Below, one piece after another: positions 1 to 6,865 of a stretch of 17,426 bases of DNA. Every line of letters begins with the position of its first letter. The stretch's first letter is position 1. The notes under the pieces are model-generated. The model was given only the letters and a program-made list of their open reading frames with translations. It was not told where the DNA came from and ran no database searches. Origin of the DNA: JBCCEV01 sp039030125 (GTDB lineage: Bacteria > Pseudomonadota > Gammaproteobacteria > Ga0077536); assembly GCA_039030125.1 (NCBI GenBank), contig JBCCEV010000089.1, positions 1 through 17,426 on the forward strand. The letters are read 5' to 3'. The translations under genes were made by a program, and so were the position numbers.

Positions 1-406
1 CAATCAGTACTTCCAGGCCGATTTTCTTCGTCATTCCAAGCTTGGTTTCAATCTGGTCGAGAAGGAGTGCAACCCACTGCACGTCAAACGCCGTTTTGAC
101 CTTCGGAATGATAATAACGTCGACTTTCTCCTGCGCGCCTTCGACGACGGTAATAATGTCTTCGTAAGCCAAGTGAGTTTCCAAATCATTAATACGCACG
201 CTTCGCACCGTACGCCCGAAATCCAGGTCATTAAGTGCCCACACGACCTTGGCCCGAGCTTCGACCTTCTCGGAGGGTGCGACGGCGTCTTCCAAATCTA
301 AGAATACGTAATCAACGTCCATTCCGGCGGCCTTGGTCAGCATTTTTTCGCTGCTTCCCGGAACGGCCAGTTCTGCGCGACGCGCGCGTAGCGGCTTGTC
401 TGACAT
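1..406 (-). CDS. CitE/HpcH-family CoA ester lyase, malyl-CoA lyase type (partial, C-terminus outside window)
   Basis: The first 135 residues are visible; the gene continues past base 1. The N-terminus reads RRAELAVPGSSEKMLTKAAG, then a VFLDLEDAVAPSEK stretch, the HpcH/HpaI aldolase-citrate lyase beta motif in which the E-D pair follows a beta strand of the TIM barrel, and later SVRIND and IIIPKV, both typical of the family. In known members these segments help bind Mg2+ and the CoA thioester. The spacing and the GRTVRSVRIND segment look most like L-malyl-CoA/beta-methylmalyl-CoA lyases, which cleave to glyoxylate plus acetyl- or propionyl-CoA; a citramalyl-CoA lyase is an alternative. An AAAGG lies about 9 bases upstream of the ATG. 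It is last in the visible minus-strand operon, 23 bases after the CoA-transferase. Family is confident; substrate is inferred. Confidence 0.9.
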   Translation of the reverse strand, partial: MSDKPLRARRAELAVPGSSEKMLTKAAGMDVDYVFLDLEDAVAPSEKVEARAKVVWALNDLDFGRTVRSVRINDLETHLAYEDIITVVEGAQEKVDVIIIPKVKTAFDVQWVALLLDQIETKLGMTKKIGLEVLI

Positions 407-429
407 TTCTTGAAACCTTTCTTTCGTGA

Positions 430-1593
430 CTAATGAATATCGAATTGAGCGAGGATCTCACCTGAATGCTCACCGAGTAACGGTCCACGGCTGCGAACAC
501 CCCCAGGCGTTTTCGCAAACCGGACTGGTGTCCCCGCAATCTTGGCCGCTCCATTTCCGACCGGGATATCGAGCGAGGTAACCATGTCATGACCAACAAT
601 ATGCGGATCATTCACGACGTCGGCCGTGTCATTCACAGGACCAAAGGGCACCAGGCCACCGAGGCGCTCGGCGAGTTCCAACTTGGTAAATTGCGAACAC
701 CATTCATCAAGGATCTTCTGGACTTCGCCGCTTCGTTTAGCGCGTTCTACATTGGTTGCAAACGCCGGATCGGCGGCAAGCTCGGGCTGCCCAATCGCTT
801 CGGCCAATCGCTGCCACAGGGAATCAACAGGGCAAGCGATCGCGACCCACCCATCTTTGGCTTGGTAAATCGAAAAAGGTGCTGCGAGTGGATGATTGTT
901 GCCTTCAGGTTTCGGCATCACACCGCCGATGGTGTAGAGGTGCACGATACGTTCGCATAAAGACACCATCGCGTCGTACATGGGCACATCCAGGAACTGA
1001 CCTTCCCCAGTACGTTCCGCCTTGCGTAATGCCGCAACCACGCCGAACGCGCACAGTGCCCCAGGGAAGATGTCGCCGACCCCGGGTCCCGCCTTCATAG
1101 GTTCGCCTGGACCCGTGATCCCCATGAAACCGCCCATCGCTTGAGCAACAATATCGAACGCTGGCCAATCAGCGTAAGGGCTATTTCCCGTTCGCTCGTC
1201 GCCGAAGCCACGGATCGTGGCGTATACAATTTGCGGATTAACCGCAGCCAGCGCTTCGTATCCCAGGTCAAGACGCTCCATGACACCGGCCCGATAGTTC
1301 TCCACGAGCACATCCGCCTTCGCGACTAGTTGCCGAAATTTCTCCGCGTCACCTGCATCTTTCAAATCCAGCACCAGACTGCGTTTGTTGCGATTGATGC
1401 TATTGAAATAGCCCCCGTACTGACGCTCGGTATCGTCTTCGAAAAACGGCCCGAAGGTTCTGGAAATGTCGCCACCAGGAGGTTCTATCTTGATCACGTC
1501 AGCGCCATGATCAGCAAGCATCATGGTGCAATAGGGGCCCGCTAACATTTGTGTAAGGTCGAGAACCACGACTCCTTCAAGTACACCTGACAT
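430..1593 (-). CDS. Class III (CaiB/BaiF) CoA-transferase
   Basis: A 387-residue protein, normal length for the family. It opens with LEGVVVLDLTQMLAGPYCTM and GADVIKIEPPGGD, the standard family III N-terminus that forms the Rossmann part of the interlocked-ring dimer. N-R-N-K-R-S-L at about 67-73 and LVENYRAGVMERL at about 96-108 are further signatures. The probable nucleophile is Asp174 in GVGDIFPGAL, the position that forms the aspartyl-CoA mixed anhydride in characterised members. It moves CoA between carboxylic acids. Its ATG overlaps the upstream MaoC stop by one base (TGATG), so translation is probably coupled. With two hydratases and a malyl-CoA-lyase-type enzyme next to it, a mesaconyl-CoA C1-C4 transferase (Mct) or an itaconate/mesaconate-activating transferase is the best guess; substrate cannot be read from the sequence. 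Confidence 0.92.
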   Translation of the reverse strand: MSGVLEGVVVLDLTQMLAGPYCTMMLADHGADVIKIEPPGGDISRTFGPFFEDDTERQYGGYFNSINRNKRSLVLDLKDAGDAEKFRQLVAKADVLVENYRAGVMERLDLGYEALAAVNPQIVYATIRGFGDERTGNSPYADWPAFDIVAQAMGGFMGITGPGEPMKAGPGVGDIFPGALCAFGVVAALRKAERTGEGQFLDVPMYDAMVSLCERIVHLYTIGGVMPKPEGNNHPLAAPFSIYQAKDGWVAIACPVDSLWQRLAEAIGQPELAADPAFATNVERAKRSGEVQKILDEWCSQFTKLELAERLGGLVPFGPVNDTADVVNDPHIVGHDMVTSLDIPVGNGAAKIAGTPVRFAKTPGGVRSRGPLLGEHSGEILAQFDIH

Positions 1594-2063
1594 CAGCTAC
1601 CCCAATGGCTGCGCCGCTTAATCAAAGTCCGACGATCGCCCTCGAAAACGATTTTATCGTCCTGATTCATGCCCCAGTGATGAAAACTCACGATCCCCGC
1701 ATCGTCGCGTTCGCCGTCCTCGATGCCCTCCACCCGCGTGAACGCATAGAGCGTGTCGTTGTGGAACACCGGATGCCTCAGTCTGATGTTATCCATGGAA
1801 AGCTCCGCGATGGCATTCTCAGCGGTGTCTTGCGCGGCCAATCCCAGCACCATCGAAATAGTGATCCCGCCATAGACGACGCGGGTTTTGAACATGTGAT
1901 CCGCCATGATTGCTTCATCAAAATGAGCGGAGGCCGTATTCATCACAAGGTTGCACATTAAAATGTGGTCCATCTCGGTCATTGTTTTGCCGCGCGAGTG
2001 GCGGAACAGATCGCCGACTTCAAAATCTTCAAAATACATCGCATTGTGAGAAGGTTGCGCCAT
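1593..2063 (-). CDS. MaoC-fold (hot-dog) acyl-CoA hydratase-like protein B
   Basis: A single-domain MaoC/R-hydratase protein of 156 residues. It starts YFEDFEVGDLFRHSRGKTMTE, the usual entry to the hot-dog fold, and carries MNTASAHFDEAIM where canonical hydratase 2 enzymes have the GDxNPLHxD active-site loop. The His is kept, but Asn sits at the usual Asp. VVYGGITISMVLGLAAQDTAEN is typical of MaoC proteins acting on branched or dicarboxylic enoyl-CoAs. The ATG is 4 bases after the stop of the other MaoC gene and its stop overlaps the CoA-transferase start, so the three form a tight operon. The likely role is hydration or dehydration of a C5-dicarboxylyl-CoA such as mesaconyl-, itaconyl- or methylmalyl-CoA. 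Fold is confident, substrate inferred. Confidence 0.88.
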   Translation of the reverse strand: MAQPSHNAMYFEDFEVGDLFRHSRGKTMTEMDHILMCNLVMNTASAHFDEAIMADHMFKTRVVYGGITISMVLGLAAQDTAENAIAELSMDNIRLRHPVFHNDTLYAFTRVEGIEDGERDDAGIVSFHHWGMNQDDKIVFEGDRRTLIKRRSHWGS

Positions 2064-2067
2064 AGCC

Positions 2068-2592
2068 TTATGCCCCTCCCGCGTTTGCGAATTCGCGCTT
2101 GGTTACCAAATTCGCGCGTTTGTAATCGACGAACGTGGCGCCATCGCCCTTGGTGCCGACGGTATGCCAGGTGACGATACCAAACTCAGGCCGCTTATCA
2201 CTCTCGCGCTTATCGACCACCGTGCTTTTCGCATTGATGGTGTCACCGGCATAAACCGGTTCATGAAAACTCAGCTCGGTAACTCCCAAGAACGGGCCCA
2301 TGCCAGCCTCACTCAAGTCCTCAACGCTCAGACCAAAGACGGTGTTGAAAACCAGTAACGGGTTAAGCACCGTATCGGCATGGCCCAATTCCGCCGCGTG
2401 CTGCGCATTGAAGTACATTGGGTTGAAGTGCAAGGTGAGGGAAGAAAATAGCGCGTTCTCGGCCTGGGTGATGGTGCGTCCCCAATGATGATCGAAGACC
2501 TGTCCTAGGGAAAAATCCTCATAGAGATTTCCTTTGGTGAGGATCCGCGCGGATTTTAGATCTTCGGCGCTCAGTACATTATTGTCCGCCAA
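2068..2592 (-). CDS. MaoC-fold (hot-dog) acyl-CoA hydratase-like protein A
   Basis: A second MaoC-domain protein, first gene of the operon. YEDFSLGQVFDHHWGRTITQ begins the domain and LNPLLVFNTVFGLSVEDLSE and HEPVYAGDTINAKSTV follow. It resembles the N-terminal half of two-domain mesaconyl-CoA hydratases more than a stand-alone R-hydratase. At the catalytic loop it reads LHFNPMYFN: the usual Asp is His and the usual His is Tyr. I start at a TTG (2590-2592), giving 174 residues, because GAGGGGG lies 6 bases upstream of it; the longer reading from the TTG at 2607 would begin inside that Shine-Dalgarno sequence. A and B together (about 330 residues) match the length of one two-domain hydratase, so they may form a heteromeric enzyme. 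Fold is confident; partnership is inference. Confidence 0.85.
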   Translation of the reverse strand: MADNNVLSAEDLKSARILTKGNLYEDFSLGQVFDHHWGRTITQAENALFSSLTLHFNPMYFNAQHAAELGHADTVLNPLLVFNTVFGLSVEDLSEAGMGPFLGVTELSFHEPVYAGDTINAKSTVVDKRESDKRPEFGIVTWHTVGTKGDGATFVDYKRANLVTKREFANAGGA

Positions 2593-2716
2593 GTTAAGCC
2601 CCCTCAAATGACGACGCCTACGAATGTGGCTCGCGACTCACACGCTGTAGGCTAAAATTCGGGTGCGTATGGTAGCAAATGAGCTTGAAAGCCCTATACC
2701 CAGAATTCTAAGGTCT

Positions 2717-2723
2717 AAAGGAG
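2717..2723 (+). promoter_or_regulatory. Strong Shine-Dalgarno (AAAGGAG) pointing to an ATA start
   Basis: AAAGGAG is followed after 7 bases (2724-2730) by ATA at 2731-2733. The TAA at 2716-2718 closes the reading frame just upstream, overlapping this motif, so the dioxygenase cannot start earlier. No ATG, GTG or TTG lies in frame between that stop and the GTG at 2848, which is well inside the conserved domain. Confidence 0.7.
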
Positions 2724-2730
2724 CCCGAAA

Positions 2731-3555
2731 ATAAAGATCACGCCTCTTACCCGGGCAATCGGAGCGGTTATCGACAATGTCGATCTCGCCTGCGCGTTAA
2801 ACCACGATACGGTCGCCAAGATCCGCGAGGCTTATCTTGAGCATCTGGTGATATTTTTCCGAAATCAAACATTGGAACCTAGCGAGTTAGTCCGATTCGC
2901 GACCTATTTTGGAAAGATTGGCTACTACCCTTTCGTCAAGGGAATGGATGAATTTCCTGAAGTTATCGAGGTAATAAAAAAAGAAGACGAGACCATTAAC
3001 TTCGGCGGCCTTTGGCACACCGATACCAGCTACCTCGAAAACCCGCCCTTGGGGTCCATCCTTTACGCGAAAGAAGTACCTGCCGTGGGCGGCGACACGC
3101 TATTTGCAAACATGTACATGGCGTACGCGGGTCTTTCCTCGACCTTGCAAGCCCTGATCGCGGATCTACGGGGCGTGAACAGCGCGGCAAAACCCGATGC
3201 GGCTGTTACCCGGACGCATCGCATCGATGACAATCCCAAAGATGCCTCTACCATCGTTACCACGGCAATTCATCCCATCGCGCGAACGCACCCCGAGACC
3301 GGCAAGATAGCGTTGTATTGCAGCGATGCGCATACCCTGGAGATCGAGGGCATGAGCGCCGATGAAAGCCGTCCGCTACTGCAATACCTCTACCGCATGC
3401 AGCAACGCGAGGAGTACGCCTGCCGGTGGCATTGGGAAACTGGCGATGTGGCCTTCTGGGACAATCGCTGCGCGCAACACAATGCCCTCAATGATTACCA
3501 GGGGCAGCGCCGGGTAATGCAGCGGGTGACACTGCAGGGCGAGCGCCCCCGCTGA
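2731..3555 (+). CDS. TauD/TfdA-type Fe(II)/2-oxoglutarate-dependent dioxygenase, apparent ATA start
   Basis: From the ATA at 2731 the product is 274 residues, normal for TauD-type enzymes. The first residues read (M)KITPLTRAIGAVIDNVDL, which fits the family N-terminus (PLT..IGA.I..VDL). Starting at the next conventional start, GTG 2848, would remove 39 conserved residues. Facial-triad ligands are visible: His96 and Asp98 in LWHTDTSY and the distal His250 in AQHNALNDYQG; Arg261 in GQRRVMQRV, 11 residues after that His, is the expected 2-oxoglutarate carboxylate ligand. Such enzymes hydroxylate or cleave a small substrate while turning 2-oxoglutarate and O2 into succinate and CO2. The substrate is unknown. 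The gene is divergent from the CoA operon, with about 140 bases between starts. Confidence 0.9.
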   Translation: MKITPLTRAIGAVIDNVDLACALNHDTVAKIREAYLEHLVIFFRNQTLEPSELVRFATYFGKIGYYPFVKGMDEFPEVIEVIKKEDETINFGGLWHTDTSYLENPPLGSILYAKEVPAVGGDTLFANMYMAYAGLSSTLQALIADLRGVNSAAKPDAAVTRTHRIDDNPKDASTIVTTAIHPIARTHPETGKIALYCSDAHTLEIEGMSADESRPLLQYLYRMQQREEYACRWHWETGDVAFWDNRCAQHNALNDYQGQRRVMQRVTLQGERPR

Positions 3556-3561
3556 CCACTC

Positions 3562-3582
3562 ACGCCGCCGCTTAGCCGGCGT
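3562..3582. terminator. Short GC hairpin between convergent genes (weak terminator candidate)
   Basis: ACGCCG (3562-3567) and CGGCGT (3577-3582) form a 6-bp stem with a 9-base loop, just after the dioxygenase stop and before the convergent cupin stop. No clear T-run follows on either strand, so termination is plausible from position only. Confidence 0.3.
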
Positions 3583-3599
3583 GCCATTTCATCACATGG

Positions 3600-4025
3600 T
3601 CAGCCTAAGCAGGCCAAATAGTCAGAAACCTTAAATTCGCCGCAGACGTTGCCGTCATCATCATAGAATTCGACCATTAGGTCTTGGTCTCCGCGCCAAC
3701 TTCCATAACCCGTCGTATCCTCCAAGAAAAGCTCAACGTGTTCATCGTTAGCGGGTTGATAACAATAGTCGCCAGGGCCGAATTCGCAGCCGATCGTTTC
3801 GTTGCGCACGCGCCCTTCGAGGATATAGACATGCGTTTCGCACAGGTGTTTATGTTTGCCGGAGTTATAGCCCGCTTTAGTCCTGAACAAAAACTCTACT
3901 GAGTAGCGCGCCTGATCAACTGATAACACTTTAAATTCAATATCCTCACTCGCCTTGATCCAACCTTCCGGGCTAGCGGCGGTTGGCGCGACGCGGACCA
4001 GCGGTTCTTCTAGAGCTGCTGCCAT
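3600..4025 (-). CDS. Small single-domain cupin protein
   Basis: A 141-residue one-domain cupin. Motif 1 is GKHKHLCETHVYILEG (residues 57-71 region) with probable metal ligands His58, His60 and Glu63 or His65; motif 2 is GDYCYQPANDEHVEL with His96. The long spacer-free beta barrel and HKHxxE pattern resemble small cupins annotated as dioxygenase-like or ChrR-like, but I cannot name a reaction. AAAGGA precedes the ATG by 7 bases. It is convergent with the dioxygenase and divergent from the quinoprotein gene, with a 152-base intergenic region (4026-4177) in which I found no convincing promoter or operator. No signal peptide, so it is cytoplasmic. A metal-binding cupin is well supported; the function is unknown. 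Confidence 0.85.
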   Translation of the reverse strand: MAAALEEPLVRVAPTAASPEGWIKASEDIEFKVLSVDQARYSVEFLFRTKAGYNSGKHKHLCETHVYILEGRVRNETIGCEFGPGDYCYQPANDEHVELFLEDTTGYGSWRGDQDLMVEFYDDDGNVCGEFKVSDYLACLG

Positions 4026-4177
4026 GGGTAGTTCCTTTCGTGCGCGAAATCGCTAATAGGTGCGACGAAATTTATCACATGCCTTAGCCAAGCGACATCG
4101 AGTCCCTACGCCGGGAATTTGAGTCACGATAGTGTTCTATGGGAGATTAGTGGGCGTTTCTACTCGGGGGAGTCAAC

Positions 4178-6028
4178 ATGCTGCAGCGCGCTACGATCGC
4201 TTTCTGTTTATTCATGCTATTCATTGTTCCCGCGCCCGCGCGCGATGGCGAAACTGTATATATCGCCGAATGTGCGACCTGCCACAATTCCAACACCCCG
4301 CGCACACCAACCTTCGATGTTCTCAAAGGTTTGGAAACGGGCCGCATCGTGAGCGCGCTTGAAAGCGGAGCAATGCGCATCATCGGTACTTTCAGCCTAA
4401 CCGCTCCGGAGCGGATCGCGGTGGCGGAATACATCACGGGCGATGCCTATAACGCAAACTGGAAATCACAAGAAGGTAGTCAATGCGCCGCGGCCGATCA
4501 GTGGCCCGCGACCGATCCCTTCGCTGACCCTCATTGGAATGGCTGGGGTGGAAACCTTGCCAACACCCGCTCCCAGACGGCGGCAAACGCGCAATTGGAC
4601 GTTGAGCAAATTCCGGAGCTTGAACTTAAATGGGCCTTTGCGTTCCCGGGCGAAACCTTCGTCGAATCCCAACCAAGCGTCGTTGGCGGGCGCATCTTCG
4701 TGGGCAGCCCGAGCGGTACCGTGTACGCTCTTGACGCAAAGTCTGGTTGCATTCACTGGACCTTCCAGGCGGAAGCCCCGGTTAAAGCTCCCGTGTCGAT
4801 CGGCGCGCTTGACGACGGCAGCTTTGGCGTATTTTTCGGCGACCAAGCCGGGCGTGTCTATTCGCTCAACGCCGTGAACGGCGCCGAGCGCTGGCGTGAC
4901 ATTGGCGACGACCATCCGAGCGCGCGCGTGACTGGCGGGGTCCAGCTATTCGAGGGCAAGGTTTATGTCCCGATGGCATCCCTGGAAGAAGGCCTAGCCA
5001 TGGACCCAGGCTACGAATGCTGCGTATTCAGAGGCAGCGTTATCGCCTACCGGGCGGATACGGGTCAGCGGATCTGGAAGCAATACACCATCAAAAAATT
5101 ACCGGCGAAGATCGGCCGCACCACCACCGGAGATTTGCAATTCGGACCTTCCGGCGCAGCCGTATGGTCGGCTGTAACCATCGATACAAAGCTGCGTCGA
5201 ATTTATCTTGGTACGGGTGACAATTATTCGAATCCGCCCAGTGGCACCAGCGACTCTGTCCTTGCATTCGACCTCGATAGCGGCGAGCTGGCGTGGAACT
5301 ACGAAGGCTTAGGAGGCGATGCTTGGAACATTGGCTGCATGTCCACGCCAAAGGTTAATTGCCCTGAGAACGAAGGACCCGACGAAGACATGGGCGCCTC
5401 ACCCATCTTGGTGTCTTTACCATCGGGCAAGCGCTTGCTGATTGGCGCACAAAAAACGGGGGTCGCTCATGCCCTCGATCCAGATAACAACGGCGAATTG
5501 GTATGGCGCAAACAACTCGCCGAGGGCGGGGTACAAGGCGGGTTGCAGTGGGGGCAATCGACCGATAGCGGTGTGCTCTACGCCTCGCGTTCTGATCTCG
5601 GTTGGCTATCTGAGGAAGTCATGGTCGCCAAACCGGTCATCGATCCAAATCAAGGCGGCGGTACGCTAGCGGTAGACCTTGAAACCGGGGAAATCCTCTG
5701 GGAAGCCGATCCGGTGAGTTGCGCCGGAAGGGAAGTTTGCAGCCCGGCCGCAGGCGCCGCTATAACGACCATCCCGGGCGCGCTATTTACTGGATCTTTA
5801 AGCGGGGAAATGCGCGCGTTAGATACGTCCACGGGCGAGGAAATTTGGCGGTACGACACGGTAAGAGAGTATGACACCGTCAACGGCGCTAATGGTCGTG
5901 GCGGCGCCATCGAGCAGGCCGGCGCCGTCATTGTTGGCGGTATGGTGTATTTCAACTCAGGCTACTCTAAATGGGGCGCGCTTCCGGGCAACGTCTTATT
6001 GGCATTCGGACTACCTGACAAACAATGA
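4178..6028 (+). CDS. Secreted quinohaemoprotein: N-terminal cytochrome c plus PQQ beta-propeller, polyvinyl alcohol dehydrogenase type
   Basis: A 616-residue protein. Residues 1-21 are a signal peptide (FCLFMLFIVPAPA). A cytochrome c module follows with CATCH at 32-36 and Met66 (SGAMRIIG) as a possible axial ligand. From about residue 118 a PQQ-type beta-propeller begins with HWNGWGGNLANTRSQ and shows repeated blades (FVGSPSGTVYALDAKSG, VYSLNAVNGAERW, VLAFDLDSGELAW, LAVDLETGEILWEAD, MRALDTSTGEEIWRYD). Cys281-Cys282 in ECCVFRGS fits the vicinal disulfide near PQQ. The N-terminal haem plus GWGGNLANTR and CCxFRGS recall polyvinyl-alcohol dehydrogenase (cytochrome), which oxidises secondary alcohols in the periplasm and passes electrons to cytochrome c. 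The natural substrate may be another polyol or alcohol. GGGGGAG sits 5-6 bases before the ATG. The 37-base gap to the convergent SDR holds no clear terminator. No PQQ synthesis genes are in the window. Confidence 0.9.
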   Translation: MLQRATIAFCLFMLFIVPAPARDGETVYIAECATCHNSNTPRTPTFDVLKGLETGRIVSALESGAMRIIGTFSLTAPERIAVAEYITGDAYNANWKSQEGSQCAAADQWPATDPFADPHWNGWGGNLANTRSQTAANAQLDVEQIPELELKWAFAFPGETFVESQPSVVGGRIFVGSPSGTVYALDAKSGCIHWTFQAEAPVKAPVSIGALDDGSFGVFFGDQAGRVYSLNAVNGAERWRDIGDDHPSARVTGGVQLFEGKVYVPMASLEEGLAMDPGYECCVFRGSVIAYRADTGQRIWKQYTIKKLPAKIGRTTTGDLQFGPSGAAVWSAVTIDTKLRRIYLGTGDNYSNPPSGTSDSVLAFDLDSGELAWNYEGLGGDAWNIGCMSTPKVNCPENEGPDEDMGASPILVSLPSGKRLLIGAQKTGVAHALDPDNNGELVWRKQLAEGGVQGGLQWGQSTDSGVLYASRSDLGWLSEEVMVAKPVIDPNQGGGTLAVDLETGEILWEADPVSCAGREVCSPAAGAAITTIPGALFTGSLSGEMRALDTSTGEEIWRYDTVREYDTVNGANGRGGAIEQAGAVIVGGMVYFNSGYSKWGALPGNVLLAFGLPDKQ

Positions 6029-6065
6029 CGCTCATAAGGTAGAACCGGTTGCGTGCCGGCAGCGC

Positions 6066-6851
6066 TTAAATCATCGTGTAAGCACCATCGACAGTCCACG
6101 ACTGACCGGTAATATAGCTGGCCTCGTCAGACCCTAGGTAAACGGCAAGTTCTGCAACCTCCTCAGGCTTGATAAACCGCTGCAGCGGCACCGATGCGGC
6201 CCAGGTTTCTTGCAGTTGTTCGATGGGACGTCCAACGAGCGCGGCGTGTCCGGCACTGAAAGAATCCAGCATATCGGTGGCGACTATCCAGGGGCAAATT
6301 GCGTTCACGAAGATATTCGACGGCGCCATTTCCAATGCTAGGCAGCGCGTCATGCCGACGACCGCGTGTTTCGACATGTTGTACGCGCTTTGATTACGGG
6401 TCCCCCATTTGCCGGCCGTCGAGGCAATATTGACGATCCGCCCCGCCTTTCGCTCAAGCATTCGTTTGACGACAAATTGGGTGACATGGATCACGCCAAA
6501 CACGTTGATATCAAAAACATCACGAAAGTCCTCCGCGCTATAGTCAACGAACGCTGCCGCGCGATGGATCCCGGCGTTGTTTACTAACAAATCAATGGGC
6601 GCGACAGCTTCGCAGGCATCGACCATGCTTTCGATATCGGACCGCGCGCTCACGTCGCAGGGGAATACATCAACTTCACATCCAAAGTCAGAACGCAACT
6701 TGGTGGCGGTCTGTTCGAGGCGACTGCCGTCGCGGGCATTGAGCAGCAGCCTGGCGCCCTCCCGAGCGTAGGCCGCGGCTATCGCGTATCCAATCCCGCG
6801 ACTGCCCCCTGTGATTAACGCCGTTTTCCCTTGCAATCGGTTGCTCACCAC
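6066..6851 (-). CDS. SDR-family NAD(P)-dependent dehydrogenase/reductase
   Basis: A classical SDR of up to 261 residues. The cofactor motif is TGGSRGIG (14-21), NNAG is at 91-94, and the catalytic set is Asn116 (DINVFG), Ser144 (NIAST), Tyr157 and Lys161 (YNMSK). Arg18 and the Arg of LLLNAR (about 40) favour NADP(H), though this is only suggestive. The C-terminal SYITGQSWTVDGAYTMI is typical of FabG or 3-hydroxybutyrate-dehydrogenase-like members; substrate unknown. Two GTG codons are adjacent. AGGAGG at 6855-6860 is 3 bases from the first (6849-6851) and 6 from the second (6846-6848), so the second may be the true start. The gene follows the LpxR-like gene by 14 bases on the same strand, an evident two-gene operon, with no obvious shared pathway. 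Confidence 0.93.
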   Translation of the reverse strand: MVSNRLQGKTALITGGSRGIGYAIAAAYAREGARLLLNARDGSRLEQTATKLRSDFGCEVDVFPCDVSARSDIESMVDACEAVAPIDLLVNNAGIHRAAAFVDYSAEDFRDVFDINVFGVIHVTQFVVKRMLERKAGRIVNIASTAGKWGTRNQSAYNMSKHAVVGMTRCLALEMAPSNIFVNAICPWIVATDMLDSFSAGHAALVGRPIEQLQETWAASVPLQRFIKPEEVAELAVYLGSDEASYITGQSWTVDGAYTMI

Positions 6852-6865
6852 TTACCTCCTGAAAT

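Noticed and set aside
4466..4915. A 149-residue open frame on the minus strand inside the quinoprotein gene
   Set aside because: It lies wholly within a strongly supported gene, has no recognisable domain and is expected from GC-rich codon use.
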